Assembly: GCA_040903745.1 (NCBI GenBank)
Contig: JBBDUV010000034.1
Location: 1-47,911, forward strand
DNA from: M55B112 sp040903745
GTDB lineage: Bacteria > Bacteroidota > Bacteroidia > Bacteroidales > GCA-2748055
Length of the DNA: 47,911 nucleotides
Reading direction: 5' to 3'
In this document: one piece after another, positions 24,228 to 32,441 of the stretch
How the letters are laid out: each line of letters opens with the position of its first letter
How positions within the stretch are numbered: the stretch's first letter is position 1
Made by a program: the position numbers and the translations under genes
The notes under the pieces: model-generated
Database searches by the model: none
Told to the model about the DNA's origin: nothing
The model's input: the letters and a program-made list of their open reading frames with translations, nothing else

Positions 24228-25334
24228 TTAAGCCTTTTGATTTTTTTCATTGTCACCATCACTGCTGCCTGGGCCGCTGCCGTCCTTACCGCTGCCGCTT
24301 TCGACATTTCTGCTTTCGCCACTGCCATCCCTATCGTTACCGTCTTTATTAATTTCTCTACTGCTTGCATCGCTGCTGCTTTCTGTTCGATTGTCCATCT
24401 TGGCACTATCCTTCCTGCCACTGCTTCCTGGATCACCAGCCTCTCTACCGCTGCTGCTTTTACCGCTTCCATCTGCCCCTGCTGTTACCTCTGCCGGTTC
24501 AGCCTTTACCTTTGGAGGCGGGAAGTTGATCTCCAGGATCGCATCGGTCGGACATTCAGGTACGCATTTCCTGCAGAGCCTGCATTTCACCGGATCAATG
24601 TAGGCCAGGTTGTTGTTCATGGTGATCGCATCGTGCGGACAAACCTTGAAGCATTTGCTACACCCTATACAAGCCACACTGCAGTTTTTCCGTGCCACGC
24701 CTCCCTTCTCTTCGTTGATGCATGACACAAATATTTTCCTGTCTTTCTTATTCTTTTTACGGAGCTCGATGATGTCCCTCGGACAGGCTATTACGCAGGC
24801 ATTGCAAGCGGTACATTTGTCATCAATCACCTCCGGCAGCCCCGTTTCAGGGTTCATATGGATCGCATCGAAATCGCAGACCACTACACAATCGCCGCAT
24901 CCGAGGCATCCATGCGGACAACCACCCTCTCCGGTATAGAGGCTATGTGCGACGGCACATGATATTGCCCCGTCGTAGGTGTTGGTATGCGGGCGGAATT
25001 CCGGTCGGCCGTTACAACGCACCACAGCCACCTGTGGAGCCTGTTCAACAGCCTCCCTGCCAAGGATGGAGGCGACATCGGCCATTACTTCGTTCCCCCC
25101 GACAGGGCAGTAAAGGTCGTCGAAAGTTTCTGATTTCACCAGTGCCTCGGCAAAATTCCGGCAGCCTGCGAATCCGCATCCGCCGCAGTTGGCTGCCGGC
25201 AGCGCCTCTTCAACCTGGTCGATCCGGGGATCCTCATAAACCTTGAATTTCTGTGCGATGAAATACAAAACAATGGCCGCCACAGCTCCGATGGTTACCA
25301 GCGTGATAATGGTGTATAGGATAATCTGACTCAT
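24228..25334 (-). CDS. rnfB: Rnf complex subunit B with long hydrophilic tail
   Basis: A 368-residue membrane-anchored ferredoxin entry subunit. The N-terminal helix (residues 5-27) is followed by the CGGCGFAGC-type Fe-S domain (50-58, closing Cys at 76) and then four ferredoxin-type 4Fe-4S motifs: CLGCGDCVVVC (143-153), CTACNACVIAC (174-184), CIGCSKCFKVC (222-232) and CRLCRKCVPEC (251-261). Residues ~276-368 form a Ser/Gly/Asp-rich tail with no visible domain, unlike the short Pro/Lys end of most homologues. The gene overlaps the RseC-like gene by 4 bases. Confidence 0.94.
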   Translation of the reverse strand: MSQIILYTIITLVTIGAVAAIVLYFIAQKFKVYEDPRIDQVEEALPAANCGGCGFAGCRNFAEALVKSETFDDLYCPVGGNEVMADVASILGREAVEQAPQVAVVRCNGRPEFRPHTNTYDGAISCAVAHSLYTGEGGCPHGCLGCGDCVVVCDFDAIHMNPETGLPEVIDDKCTACNACVIACPRDIIELRKKNKKDRKIFVSCINEEKGGVARKNCSVACIGCSKCFKVCPHDAITMNNNLAYIDPVKCRLCRKCVPECPTDAILEINFPPPKVKAEPAEVTAGADGSGKSSSGREAGDPGSSGRKDSAKMDNRTESSSDASSREINKDGNDRDGSGESRNVESGSGKDGSGPGSSDGDNEKNQKA

Positions 25335-25762
25335 ACGTCGTTAAATAATTTCTCCAGTTTGAACGTGAATGAATTGCTGATCCTGTCCTTCAGCAAGTAG
25401 ATTACCAGGTAGTAAGGGGCAAGCGAGGCAAGCGACCAAAGTCCTGCCTGCAGCTCAGGTACGCCTGCTGAAGTTAGCGCGATCAGGATAACCATAACCG
25501 AGATAAACGGGTATACATAACCGTATGCAACAGCCCTGAGCCCGGTTCGCCGGGCAATATGGACCATCACCTGTTCACCGGGTTGAACCTCTTTCCCCTC
25601 TGTAGCAACGGTAAGAAATTTTTCCGACTGGTCGGCAGCTGAACAGGCTCCTTTGGCATGACAGGAACCACAGGCCGACTGACTATTGATACGGATGGTT
25701 GCCACCTGGTCCGTAACAGCATCTACAATACCGGTATGATCAATTGTGTCTCTGTACGACAT
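25331..25762 (-). CDS. RseC/MucC-family protein
   Basis: A 143-residue inner-membrane protein with a cysteine cluster near the N-terminus (SACGSCHAKGACS, about residues 33-45) and two C-terminal helices (VYPFISVMVILIALTSAGV and the following one). The Cys set fits an Fe-S or redox-active region. In many Bacteroidota it heads the rnf operon, as here, and in proteobacteria its relative helps reduce SoxR with the Rnf/Rsx complex. A TAnnTTTG promoter element lies 23 bases upstream of the start. Confidence 0.87.
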   Translation of the reverse strand: MSYRDTIDHTGIVDAVTDQVATIRINSQSACGSCHAKGACSAADQSEKFLTVATEGKEVQPGEQVMVHIARRTGLRAVAYGYVYPFISVMVILIALTSAGVPELQAGLWSLASLAPYYLVIYLLKDRISNSFTFKLEKLFNDV

Positions 25763-25784
25763 GGTTATGTTTCGAAATAAGATA

Positions 25785-25792
25785 CAAAAATA
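25785..25792 (-). promoter_or_regulatory. Putative -7 promoter element of the rnf operon
   Basis: TATTTTTG on the minus strand fits the Bacteroidota -7 consensus TAnnTTTG, 23 bases upstream of the first rnf-operon start codon. No clear -33 TTG is seen at the usual distance, so this is a weak prediction. Confidence 0.45.
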
Positions 25793-25939
25793 TTCATGTT
25801 AGATTCTTAAGTATTGTTGTAGATCATATTTCGTGAAAAGAACGAGTTATTTATTTTCGTTTTAAATAAAGTATAGCAGCGTAGCCTGCCCCTTTTGAAG
25901 GAGCATTTTTTTTCTGCTAATCCTGTAAATAAGCCGAAG

Positions 25940-26068
25940 ATGCAATATTCGGACGACTATCCGTCTATTAATAAGGGCATTTTTAGCGGGGTAGACGACG
26001 TTGAATATTTTTCTGAGATTGCCGACATTTTCATGATGTTTACCGGTGTTTATATTTTAGATAGTTGA
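25940..26068 (+). other. Short unassigned ORF (42 aa)
   Basis: MQYSDDYPSINKG followed by IFSGVDDVEYFSEIADIFMM is open from ATG 25940 to TGA 26068, and the frame is open further upstream to about 25877. No family is recognised. It could be a small gene, a leftover of a degraded gene, or chance. The rest of 25763-26156 shows no other gene; it holds the putative rnf promoter and the promoter of the next gene. Confidence 0.25.
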
Positions 26069-26096
26069 TACATGATTCCTTTTTTTGATTATGCAC

Positions 26097-26104
26097 TATC
26101 TTTG
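26097..26104 (+). promoter_or_regulatory. Putative -7 promoter element
   Basis: TATCTTTG matches TAnnTTTG and lies 52 bases before the ATG of the degraded membrane protein. A -33 TTG at the consensus distance was not found. Confidence 0.35.
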
Positions 26105-26156
26105 GGTCGGGAAATATTCAGAACAGTCCATCGGGGAACCCGGAAATCGTTTTATT

Positions 26157-26969
26157 ATGACGCAGATTAAAAAAGATTATAACAGCTTGTCAATCTTTCA
26201 ATTCTTCTCTGTCGGATTTTTTATCCTATTGTTTACAGTGCTCCTGATTCTGAATCCGGAAGCATATGACTCCCTTTCACGGGAAGACTTACTCATTGAA
26301 AACCTTACCTCTGTTTTTCTTGCCGTTGCAGGTTTCTTTTTCTTTCGATCCTCTTTTTTCTCGATCAAAAACAGCACTTTTGAATACCGGTGGTGGAGAA
26401 CCGGACTGTTAATGTTTGCTGGGCTTCTGTTTTTAGTGGCAGCTGCAGAGGAGATCAGCTGGGGACAGCGCATTTTTAATTTTGAAACTCCGGAACAACT
26501 TCTTCCGCTGAATGACCAGAATGAATTTAATTTTCACAATATCGATAAGAAGTTTTTTGACAGGGCTGTGGATAGAGTCACCATAGCTTTTGTTTTTGCA
26601 GGTACGGTTCTCGTTTTCATGAGGAAACGATCAATTCTGGGAATCAAGACGCCAGATATTCTCGTTATCAGTGCATTTGCAATCATCCCTTTCTATCACC
26701 AGTACAATTAGTTTGTCACCGATTTCTATCACCTCCAGTATATACCGCTGATCGCGTTGCTTGTATACTCAGTAAAAATCAGGTGTCGCACTTGTATTTT
26801 TGTACTTGTAGCAACAGTTGCATTGTCTATACTTCTGCCCCTTGTTCACATGGAGTTCAATGGGCATTTCCCGGGCCACAACAACAGTGCCAATGAATAC
26901 AGAGAGTTTCTTTTTGCATTGTGTTGTATGTTCTATTCTTCTTCCATAAGCTCCTGTAAACGTTGCTGA
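26157..26969 (+). pseudogene. Multi-pass membrane protein interrupted by TAG
   Basis: One frame runs from ATG 26157 through 26708, is cut by TAG at 26709-26711 and stays open in the same frame to 26969. It encodes several hydrophobic helices and the conserved-looking stretch AAAEEISWGQRIFNFETPE, then NEFNFHN, which belongs to an uncharacterised bacterial membrane-protein family I recognise only by this motif. The part after the stop (FVTDFYHLQYIPLIALLVYS…) continues the membrane topology. The 3' end runs into the last codons of the convergent DUF4168 gene, where the family resemblance stops near 26930. Nonsense mutation plus 3' loss is the simplest reading. Confidence 0.72.
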
Positions 26970-27451
26970 AGGTTAGCATCGGTCTGTACCTGGCTCATAA
27001 GTTCCTGGTAACGTTCTACTGTGAGTCCTTCATCTATTACTGCCTGCTGCATCTCCTGTTGGGATGCATTCTGGATGACCTGAAGTTCTTGAATAGCTGT
27101 ATTAAAACTTTCCATCTCCTTTTCTGATGTGCCAGCATCCTGGTTTGGATTCTGCTGTGATTGTACGATCTCGTTGAATCTATCCACCTGAATACCTTCG
27201 TTCTCAACTGTGCTGACCATCTTCTGCTGGGTCTTTTCATTTATTTGCTGTATCTCGCCGAAGGCGGAGGCAAACTGCTTAACTTCAGCGTCGGAAACAG
27301 GTTCTGACTGTGGTTGTTGTAATTGCTGCTGTGGTGGCTGTGGCGACTGCTGTGGTCTTTGTTGTGGTGGCACATTCTGTGCAGACAGTGTGGTTGCGAA
27401 AACAAAAATTCCTGTTGCTGATAAAACTGAGATTCTTTGTGATAAAGTCAT
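26933..27451 (-). CDS. Secreted DUF4168 protein, two repeats
   Basis: A 172-residue exported protein. The signal peptide ends near TLSAQNV (residues 20-26), followed by a Gln/Pro-rich linker. Two DUF4168-type helical repeats follow: VKQFASAFGEIQQINEK…DRFNEIVQSQQ and MESFNTAIQELQVIQNA…ERYQELMSQVQ. They share the pattern 'acidic-helix, then V/ERY-x-E-I/L', pointing to an internal duplication. Function unknown. It is paralogous to the gene 37 bases upstream and probably co-transcribed. Confidence 0.82.
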   Translation of the reverse strand: MTLSQRISVLSATGIFVFATTLSAQNVPPQQRPQQSPQPPQQQLQQPQSEPVSDAEVKQFASAFGEIQQINEKTQQKMVSTVENEGIQVDRFNEIVQSQQNPNQDAGTSEKEMESFNTAIQELQVIQNASQQEMQQAVIDEGLTVERYQELMSQVQTDANLQQRLQELMEEE

Positions 27452-27488
27452 AATAAAAAATTTAAATGAAAAATATGTGCCAATTGAA

Positions 27489-28013
27489 TTATTCTGCTGA
27501 TGGTTGCATTGACTGTAGCTTTTGTTGCAGTTCCGGACTGCTCTGAACGATTGCTCCTATTTCCTGGTATCGGTCCAGGGTTAATCCCGCCTCTACAATC
27601 TTCTCTTCCATCTCTTGTGTGGCGCGGATCTGCACCTCTTCAATCGACTTGTTCACTGCTGCATATTGTTCCATCTCCTGACTGGTGGCATTGGCATTCT
27701 GGTTCGGATCCTGTTGTGATTGCATGATCTCACTGAACCGTTCTACTTCCATCCCTTGTTGTTGAACAGCTCCGACCATCTCCTGCTGAGCCGATTGGTT
27801 AATAATTTGCATATGCTCCATGGCCGACATAAACTGAGTCAGCTCTTCATCGGTCACATCTTTTGCCTGTTGCATTAATTGCTCCTGACCAGGCATCGGT
27901 TGTCCCTGTGGTGATGATTCGGTGCTTTGATTGTCCTGATTCTTCGTGCTGTTCTGACAACCCCACATAAGGGTCAGGGCCACTACAACACCTCCTGCAT
28001 TTTTTAAATTCAT
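27489..28013 (-). CDS. DUF4168 lipoprotein, two repeats
   Basis: A 174-residue lipoprotein; the lipobox LMWGC places the lipidated Cys at residue 19. It contains two DUF4168-like repeats (FMSAMEHMQIINQSAQQEM…VERFSEIMQSQQ and VNKSIEEVQIRATQEM…LDRYQEIGAIVQ) and a Gln/Ser-rich linker. It is a tandem paralogue of the next gene, sharing the spacer QSQQDPNQN / QSQQNPNQD. Envelope role is likely; function unknown. Confidence 0.82.
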   Translation of the reverse strand: MNLKNAGGVVVALTLMWGCQNSTKNQDNQSTESSPQGQPMPGQEQLMQQAKDVTDEELTQFMSAMEHMQIINQSAQQEMVGAVQQQGMEVERFSEIMQSQQDPNQNANATSQEMEQYAAVNKSIEEVQIRATQEMEEKIVEAGLTLDRYQEIGAIVQSSPELQQKLQSMQPSAE

Positions 28014-28067
28014 ACAATTTTTAATTTAATTTTTAAAATATTTCAATTTATCAAATAGTACCGTAAA

Positions 28068-28100
28068 GAACCGGGCTTGCGAGCTCAGCGAACCTAAAAC
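28068..28100 (+). repeat. Inverted repeat, left copy, flanking recG
   Basis: The 33 bases beginning gaaccgggcttgcgagc match the reverse complement of 30544-30576 at 31 of 33 positions. The two copies lie in opposite orientation on either side of recG, about 2.5 kb apart. Between this copy and the recG terminator, 28101-28300, I see no gene; an agccattt/aaatggct pair could form a weak hairpin. Confidence 0.9.
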
Positions 28101-28301
28101 CAGCCACTCCGACTCTATGGACACTCTCTATTTATAGGTGCCTGATATGAAACAAACTCATGAACTTTGTTCCTACAGCCATTTATAAGAATCCGAAATG
28201 TATAAAACATAAAATGGCTCAAGGAAGAATAAGTGTTAAAGAACAATAAATCTGCAGGTATTTGTCTCAGATTCCTGTTTTTGGAGTAGTTTGAAAAAGA
28301 A

Positions 28302-28351
28302 AAACCGGATCGATTGACAAAGCAATCCAGCTTGCTAAACCTATCCGGTTT
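28302..28351 (-). terminator. Terminator after recG
   Basis: aaaccggat (28302-28310) pairs with atccggttt (28343-28351), with an inner gattg/caatc stem in the loop. On the minus strand, after the recG stop, the stem is followed by a T-rich run, consistent with a Rho-independent terminator. Confidence 0.75.
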
Positions 28352-28363
28352 GCTGTAAATGTT

Positions 28364-30466
28364 TTAGCTGATATAGCCCCAGTTAATCACATTGAGCGAT
28401 CCTTTCCTGATCTGTTTAACAAAGATTTCATTCTTTTCCATTTCGAGTTTCGGATCTTCATCCAGAATCTTTTCAGCCACATCGCGTGCCAGGGTGAGGA
28501 TCTGCTGGTCCTTGCCCAGGTGTGCAATTTTCAGGTTGAAGGGAACGCCGCTCTGCTGGGTACCTTCAAGGTCGCCCGGACCACGCAGTTTCAGATCAAC
28601 CTCTGCAATCTCAAATCCGTCGTTGGTAGAGACCATGGTCTCCAACCGTTTACGGCCATCATCGGAGAGTTTGTACCCCGACATCAGTATACAGTATGAC
28701 TGATCTGCCCCACGGCCCACCCGTCCGCGCAGCTGATGGAGCTGTGCTAGTCCGAACCGTTCGGCACTCTCAATGATCATTGTCGTGGCGTTGGGAACAT
28801 CTACACCTACCTCTATCACCGTAGTTGCTACCATGATTTGCGTTCTGCCCGCTACAAAATGGTTCATGGCGATCTCCTTCTCCTCCGGCTTCATCTTGCC
28901 GTGCACCACGCTGATCGCATATTGCGGTGGAGGAAAAGCCCTTGCAATACTCTCCAGACCGTCTTCAAGATCCTTGTAATCCATTTTTTCCGACTCCCTT
29001 ATCAGGGGATAGACGATATATATCTGCCTGCCCTTCTGTATCTCCTGCTTCATAAATCCAAACACCTTCAGACGCTGGTTGTCATAAATATGTTTTGTGA
29101 TGATCGGTTTTCTTCCCGGCGGAAGCTCATCAATCACGGAGATGTCCAGATCACCGTAAAGTGTCATGGAGAGTGTCCGGGGAATAGGAGTGGCTGTCAT
29201 CACAAGGATATGAGGCAATACCTTTCCCTTCTTCCACAATTTCGCCCGCTGCGCCACGCCAAAGCGCTGCTGTTCGTCGATCACCACCAGTCCGAGATCG
29301 TTGAACTGAACCACATCCTCCAGCAGGGCGTGTGTTCCCACCAGTATTTTTAGCGATCCCCCGGTAAGGGTGGTATGGATCCGTTCCCGGTCGGCCTTTT
29401 TGGTCGATCCTGTAAGCAGTTCAATGGTCACATCTAATCCTTCCAGGAATCCCGAGATGCTTTTATGGTGCTGAATGGCAAGGATTTCCGTAGGTGCCAT
29501 CAGACAGGTCTGGTAGTTGTTGTCAAGGGCGATCAGCATCGACATCAGTGCCACCAGTGTCTTTCCGCTTCCCACATCGCCCTGCAGCAGCCTGTTCATC
29601 TGCTTGCCCGACCCCAGGTCGGCACGAATTTCTTTTAGTACCTTTTTCTGTGCCCCTGTAAGTTCAAATGGCAGATGATCTTTATAAAACGTGTTCAGGT
29701 GCTCGCCCACATGGGTGAACTTATTACCAGTAAATTCAGTTTTTCTGACCGTTCGTTTCTGCAGGATATTGAGCTGTATGTAAAAGAGCTCCTCAAATTT
29801 CAGCCTGAGCTCCGCCCTTTTATATTCTGTTACGGAATCAGGAAAATGGATCTGCCTGAGCGCCCTGTCGAGCGTTACCAGTTTTAGTTTCTGGAGCAGC
29901 CAGGCGGGGAGGGTCTCACTGAAATTTGAAGGCAGGTTCTGAATGAGGTTGGCCTGTAGTTTACTGATCGCCTTCGAAGTGAGGTAGTTGTTCTTCATCT
30001 TTTCCGTTGTGGAGTAAACGGCCTGAAGATTTGACTGCACCTTTTTAATTTTTGCAGGATCCTCTATTTCAGGATGGACCAGGTTCAACTTCCTGTTGTA
30101 AACGCTGGGTTTGCCAAATACGATTATCTCTTTTCCGGGAGGGAAGTTTTCAGGAATCCATTTGGCCCCCCTGAACCAAACCAGCTCCAGCATACCGGTT
30201 TCATCGCCAAATGCGGCCACAAGACGTTTCATACGCCCACCGCCTGCAGTAGAGTAGTTTTTGATCTTTCCCCGTATCTGAATATAGGGCAGATCGGGGT
30301 GTATCTCGTTGACCGAGTAAAACTTACTTTTATCTATATATCTGTAGGGAAAGTAATAGATCAGATCCTCGTAGGTGTGTATGTCGATCTCTTTTTTGAG
30401 CAATTCACCCCTTACCGGACCGACACCCGGCAAAAACTGTATCTCCTGTTTCAGGAAGTTCTGCAT
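28364..30466 (-). CDS. recG: ATP-dependent DNA helicase RecG
   Basis: A 700-residue branched-DNA helicase for replication-fork regression and recombination. The start is taken at ATG 30466 (MQNFLKQEIQFLPGVGPVRG), which matches other RecG starts; 20 further codons upstream lie in a low-complexity stretch of repeat-derived sequence. The N-terminal wedge domain (OB fold) precedes LLQGDVGSGKTLVA (Walker A), VIDEQQRFGV (DEAx box), VMTATPIPRTLSMTL (motif III), VVHGKMKPEEKE, VATTVIEVGVDVPNA and QLRGRVGRG (motif VI). Complete and intact. It is bracketed by a 33-bp inverted repeat. Confidence 0.96.
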   Translation of the reverse strand: MQNFLKQEIQFLPGVGPVRGELLKKEIDIHTYEDLIYYFPYRYIDKSKFYSVNEIHPDLPYIQIRGKIKNYSTAGGGRMKRLVAAFGDETGMLELVWFRGAKWIPENFPPGKEIIVFGKPSVYNRKLNLVHPEIEDPAKIKKVQSNLQAVYSTTEKMKNNYLTSKAISKLQANLIQNLPSNFSETLPAWLLQKLKLVTLDRALRQIHFPDSVTEYKRAELRLKFEELFYIQLNILQKRTVRKTEFTGNKFTHVGEHLNTFYKDHLPFELTGAQKKVLKEIRADLGSGKQMNRLLQGDVGSGKTLVALMSMLIALDNNYQTCLMAPTEILAIQHHKSISGFLEGLDVTIELLTGSTKKADRERIHTTLTGGSLKILVGTHALLEDVVQFNDLGLVVIDEQQRFGVAQRAKLWKKGKVLPHILVMTATPIPRTLSMTLYGDLDISVIDELPPGRKPIITKHIYDNQRLKVFGFMKQEIQKGRQIYIVYPLIRESEKMDYKDLEDGLESIARAFPPPQYAISVVHGKMKPEEKEIAMNHFVAGRTQIMVATTVIEVGVDVPNATTMIIESAERFGLAQLHQLRGRVGRGADQSYCILMSGYKLSDDGRKRLETMVSTNDGFEIAEVDLKLRGPGDLEGTQQSGVPFNLKIAHLGKDQQILTLARDVAEKILDEDPKLEMEKNEIFVKQIRKGSLNVINWGYIS

Positions 30467-30543
30467 CTGTTTTTGTATTTGACGCTTTGACTTTGCCGAG
30501 CTCCGCTGCGCTTCGTTTCTTATCAAAGACTGATAATAACTTA

Positions 30544-30576
30544 GTTTTAGCTTCGCTGTGCTCGCAAGCCCGGTTC
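30544..30576 (-). repeat. Inverted repeat, right copy, flanking recG
   Basis: Reverse complement of 28068-28100 with 2 mismatches in 33. A related G/C-rich stretch (gccgagctccgctgcgcttcg-like) lies at about 30495-30516, within the sequence that would be a 5' extension of recG, suggesting that more than one repeat unit has settled here. Confidence 0.88.
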
Positions 30577-30682
30577 AATCTGGCACTCGTTAACAGTGAA
30601 CAATGTAATACATGAAATTATTTAGTTTCAGAAAACAATTTTATTTTTACCATATATTCCTGGATTATTCAGGATAGATAGG

Positions 30683-31513
30683 TTGTCTGATTGTAAAGTT
30701 AAGATTTTGAATCATACTGGGTCCGGTAAATTATCAATTATCCTGAAATATCTTCGGCACAGGCTGGCTAGCAGATACCGCAACGGTTATGGAGTACACA
30801 GTCCATACCTGTATGCGCTTGTCAGGAATGTTATTTTCAACAGGGCCGATATTCAGGTGCCTGAAGAGGTTCTGCTTTCGCACCGGAAACTTCGGAGGGA
30901 CCCGGTTGCTATTGAGGTTGATGACAGGGGAGCTGGCAGTCTCACTACACGTGGTGCCCGGCGAACAATTGGTTCCATGGTAAAACACTCTTCAGTTACG
31001 GAAAAGCAGGGTACGCTGTTATACAGGTTGTGTAGCTGGTATCAGCCGGCAACGGTTCTTGAGTTTGGCACCGGATTGGGAATCAGCACATCATACCTTG
31101 CTTCCGGATCAGGGAATGCAGAGATTATTACCATCGAGGGAAGTCCTGAAAAGCATAAATATGCTGTACATAACTTTCCAGGAGGTATCTCAAAAAAGGT
31201 TGATTTCAGATCCGGTACTTTCGCTGATCATTTTGAGGTGATGCTCAACAGGGCCGGGGAGCGAACCATTGTATTCATTGACGGCGACCACAGGTACCAG
31301 TCAACCATGGATAAAGTAAGGGCATTTCTGCACAGGGACCTTGAAAACATCATGGTTATCCTGGATGATATTTACTGGTCGGATGAAATGGAGAGGGCAT
31401 GGAAGGCGTGTTTTGCAGATCCAAAAGTTGATATCTCACTGGATCTGTTTCATTTTGGAATATTGATCAGGAAACCGGGAATAGTAAAGCAGCATCTAAA
31501 AATAAAATTTTAA
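30683..31513 (+). CDS. SAM-dependent O-methyltransferase-like protein
   Basis: About 275 residues with a class I methyltransferase core: VLEFGTGLGISTSYLA is the SAM-binding glycine-rich loop, IITIEGSPEK carries the acidic residue for the ribose, and VFIDGDHRYQSTMDKV with ILDDIYWSDEMERAWK resembles the metal-binding O-methyltransferase region. The N-terminus (LRHRLASRYRNGYGVHSPYLYALV) matches a Bacteroidota subgroup. No ATG is present at the 5' end; TTG 30683 is used here and the true start is uncertain. Substrate unknown. Confidence 0.78.
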   Translation: MSDCKVKILNHTGSGKLSIILKYLRHRLASRYRNGYGVHSPYLYALVRNVIFNRADIQVPEEVLLSHRKLRRDPVAIEVDDRGAGSLTTRGARRTIGSMVKHSSVTEKQGTLLYRLCSWYQPATVLEFGTGLGISTSYLASGSGNAEIITIEGSPEKHKYAVHNFPGGISKKVDFRSGTFADHFEVMLNRAGERTIVFIDGDHRYQSTMDKVRAFLHRDLENIMVILDDIYWSDEMERAWKACFADPKVDISLDLFHFGILIRKPGIVKQHLKIKF

Positions 31514-31644
31514 CAATTTTTCATATGTATATTTCGTATTATAGCTACATTCGTAAACTTTAAAATATCGTCTGACCATCATGTCTGATTTCGAACCTTA
31601 CCATCCAACCACTGCAATTCATTGACAAATGTTAAAATAATATC

Positions 31645-32358
31645 ATGGATCATATCATTGAACTTCATAATCTTGGAAAAAAATACTATTTGGGATCAAT
31701 CGTTGTACCCGCCCTGCGATCCATCTCGATCAATATGAAACGCAATGAATATGTTGCGATCATGGGGCCTTCCGGTTCCGGGAAGTCAACACTGATGAAC
31801 CTGATTGGATGTCTTGACACTCCTACAGAGGGTACCTATATTCTTAATGGTACAGATGTCAGCCAGATGGAGGACAACCAGCTTGCGGAGATTCGCAACC
31901 AGGAGATTGGATTTATTTTTCAGACATTTAACCTGTTGCCCAGGTATACTGCTTTGGAGAATGTAATGCTTCCCATGGTGTATGCCGGGGTAAATAAGCA
32001 GACCAGAACCGAACGGGCCATGGAGGTAATTGAGAGTGTGCAGCTTACCGACCGAATGGACCACAAGCCCAACGAATTATCGGGTGGTCAGCGCCAACGG
32101 GTTGCTGTTGCCAGGGCTTTGGTTAATAATCCCTCTATCATTCTGGCCGATGAACCAACCGGTAACCTGGATTCGAAAACCTCAAATGATATTATGCGCT
32201 TGCTGGATGAGATTCATGAGCTCGGGAATACAATCATCCTGGTAACCCACGAGGAGGAGATCGCACGCCATGCCCACAGGATCATACGGTTGATTGACGG
32301 TGAAGTAGCCAAAGACGAGGTAAACCCCAATCCGGTCTACCAAAGCGTTGCCAGGTGA
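31645..32358 (+). CDS. ABC transporter ATP-binding protein, LolD/MacB type
   Basis: A 237-residue ATPase: Walker A GPSGSGKST (residues 43-51), Q-loop QTFNLLPRYTALENV, signature LSGGQRQRV, Walker B IILADEPTG and the H-loop ILVTHEEE. Insertion of the Q-loop/NLLP type is characteristic of the MacB/LolD/FtsE exporter class, which moves lipoproteins or peptides or acts mechanically. No permease gene is adjacent, so the partner is elsewhere. Downstream lies the adenosyltransferase gene, with an 83-bp gap. Confidence 0.9.
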   Translation: MDHIIELHNLGKKYYLGSIVVPALRSISINMKRNEYVAIMGPSGSGKSTLMNLIGCLDTPTEGTYILNGTDVSQMEDNQLAEIRNQEIGFIFQTFNLLPRYTALENVMLPMVYAGVNKQTRTERAMEVIESVQLTDRMDHKPNELSGGQRQRVAVARALVNNPSIILADEPTGNLDSKTSNDIMRLLDEIHELGNTIILVTHEEEIARHAHRIIRLIDGEVAKDEVNPNPVYQSVAR

Positions 32359-32441
32359 TTTATTCTTTCCGTTAAACATTCAAGGTAATAATTTGAACAA
32401 AAAATCCCCAAACAGGTTGAATCCTGTAAACAGATTCAGTA

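Noticed and set aside
30467..30526. Twenty-codon 5' extension of recG
   Set aside because: Encoded by a repeat-like G/C-rich stretch; other RecG proteins start at the MQNFLKQ position.
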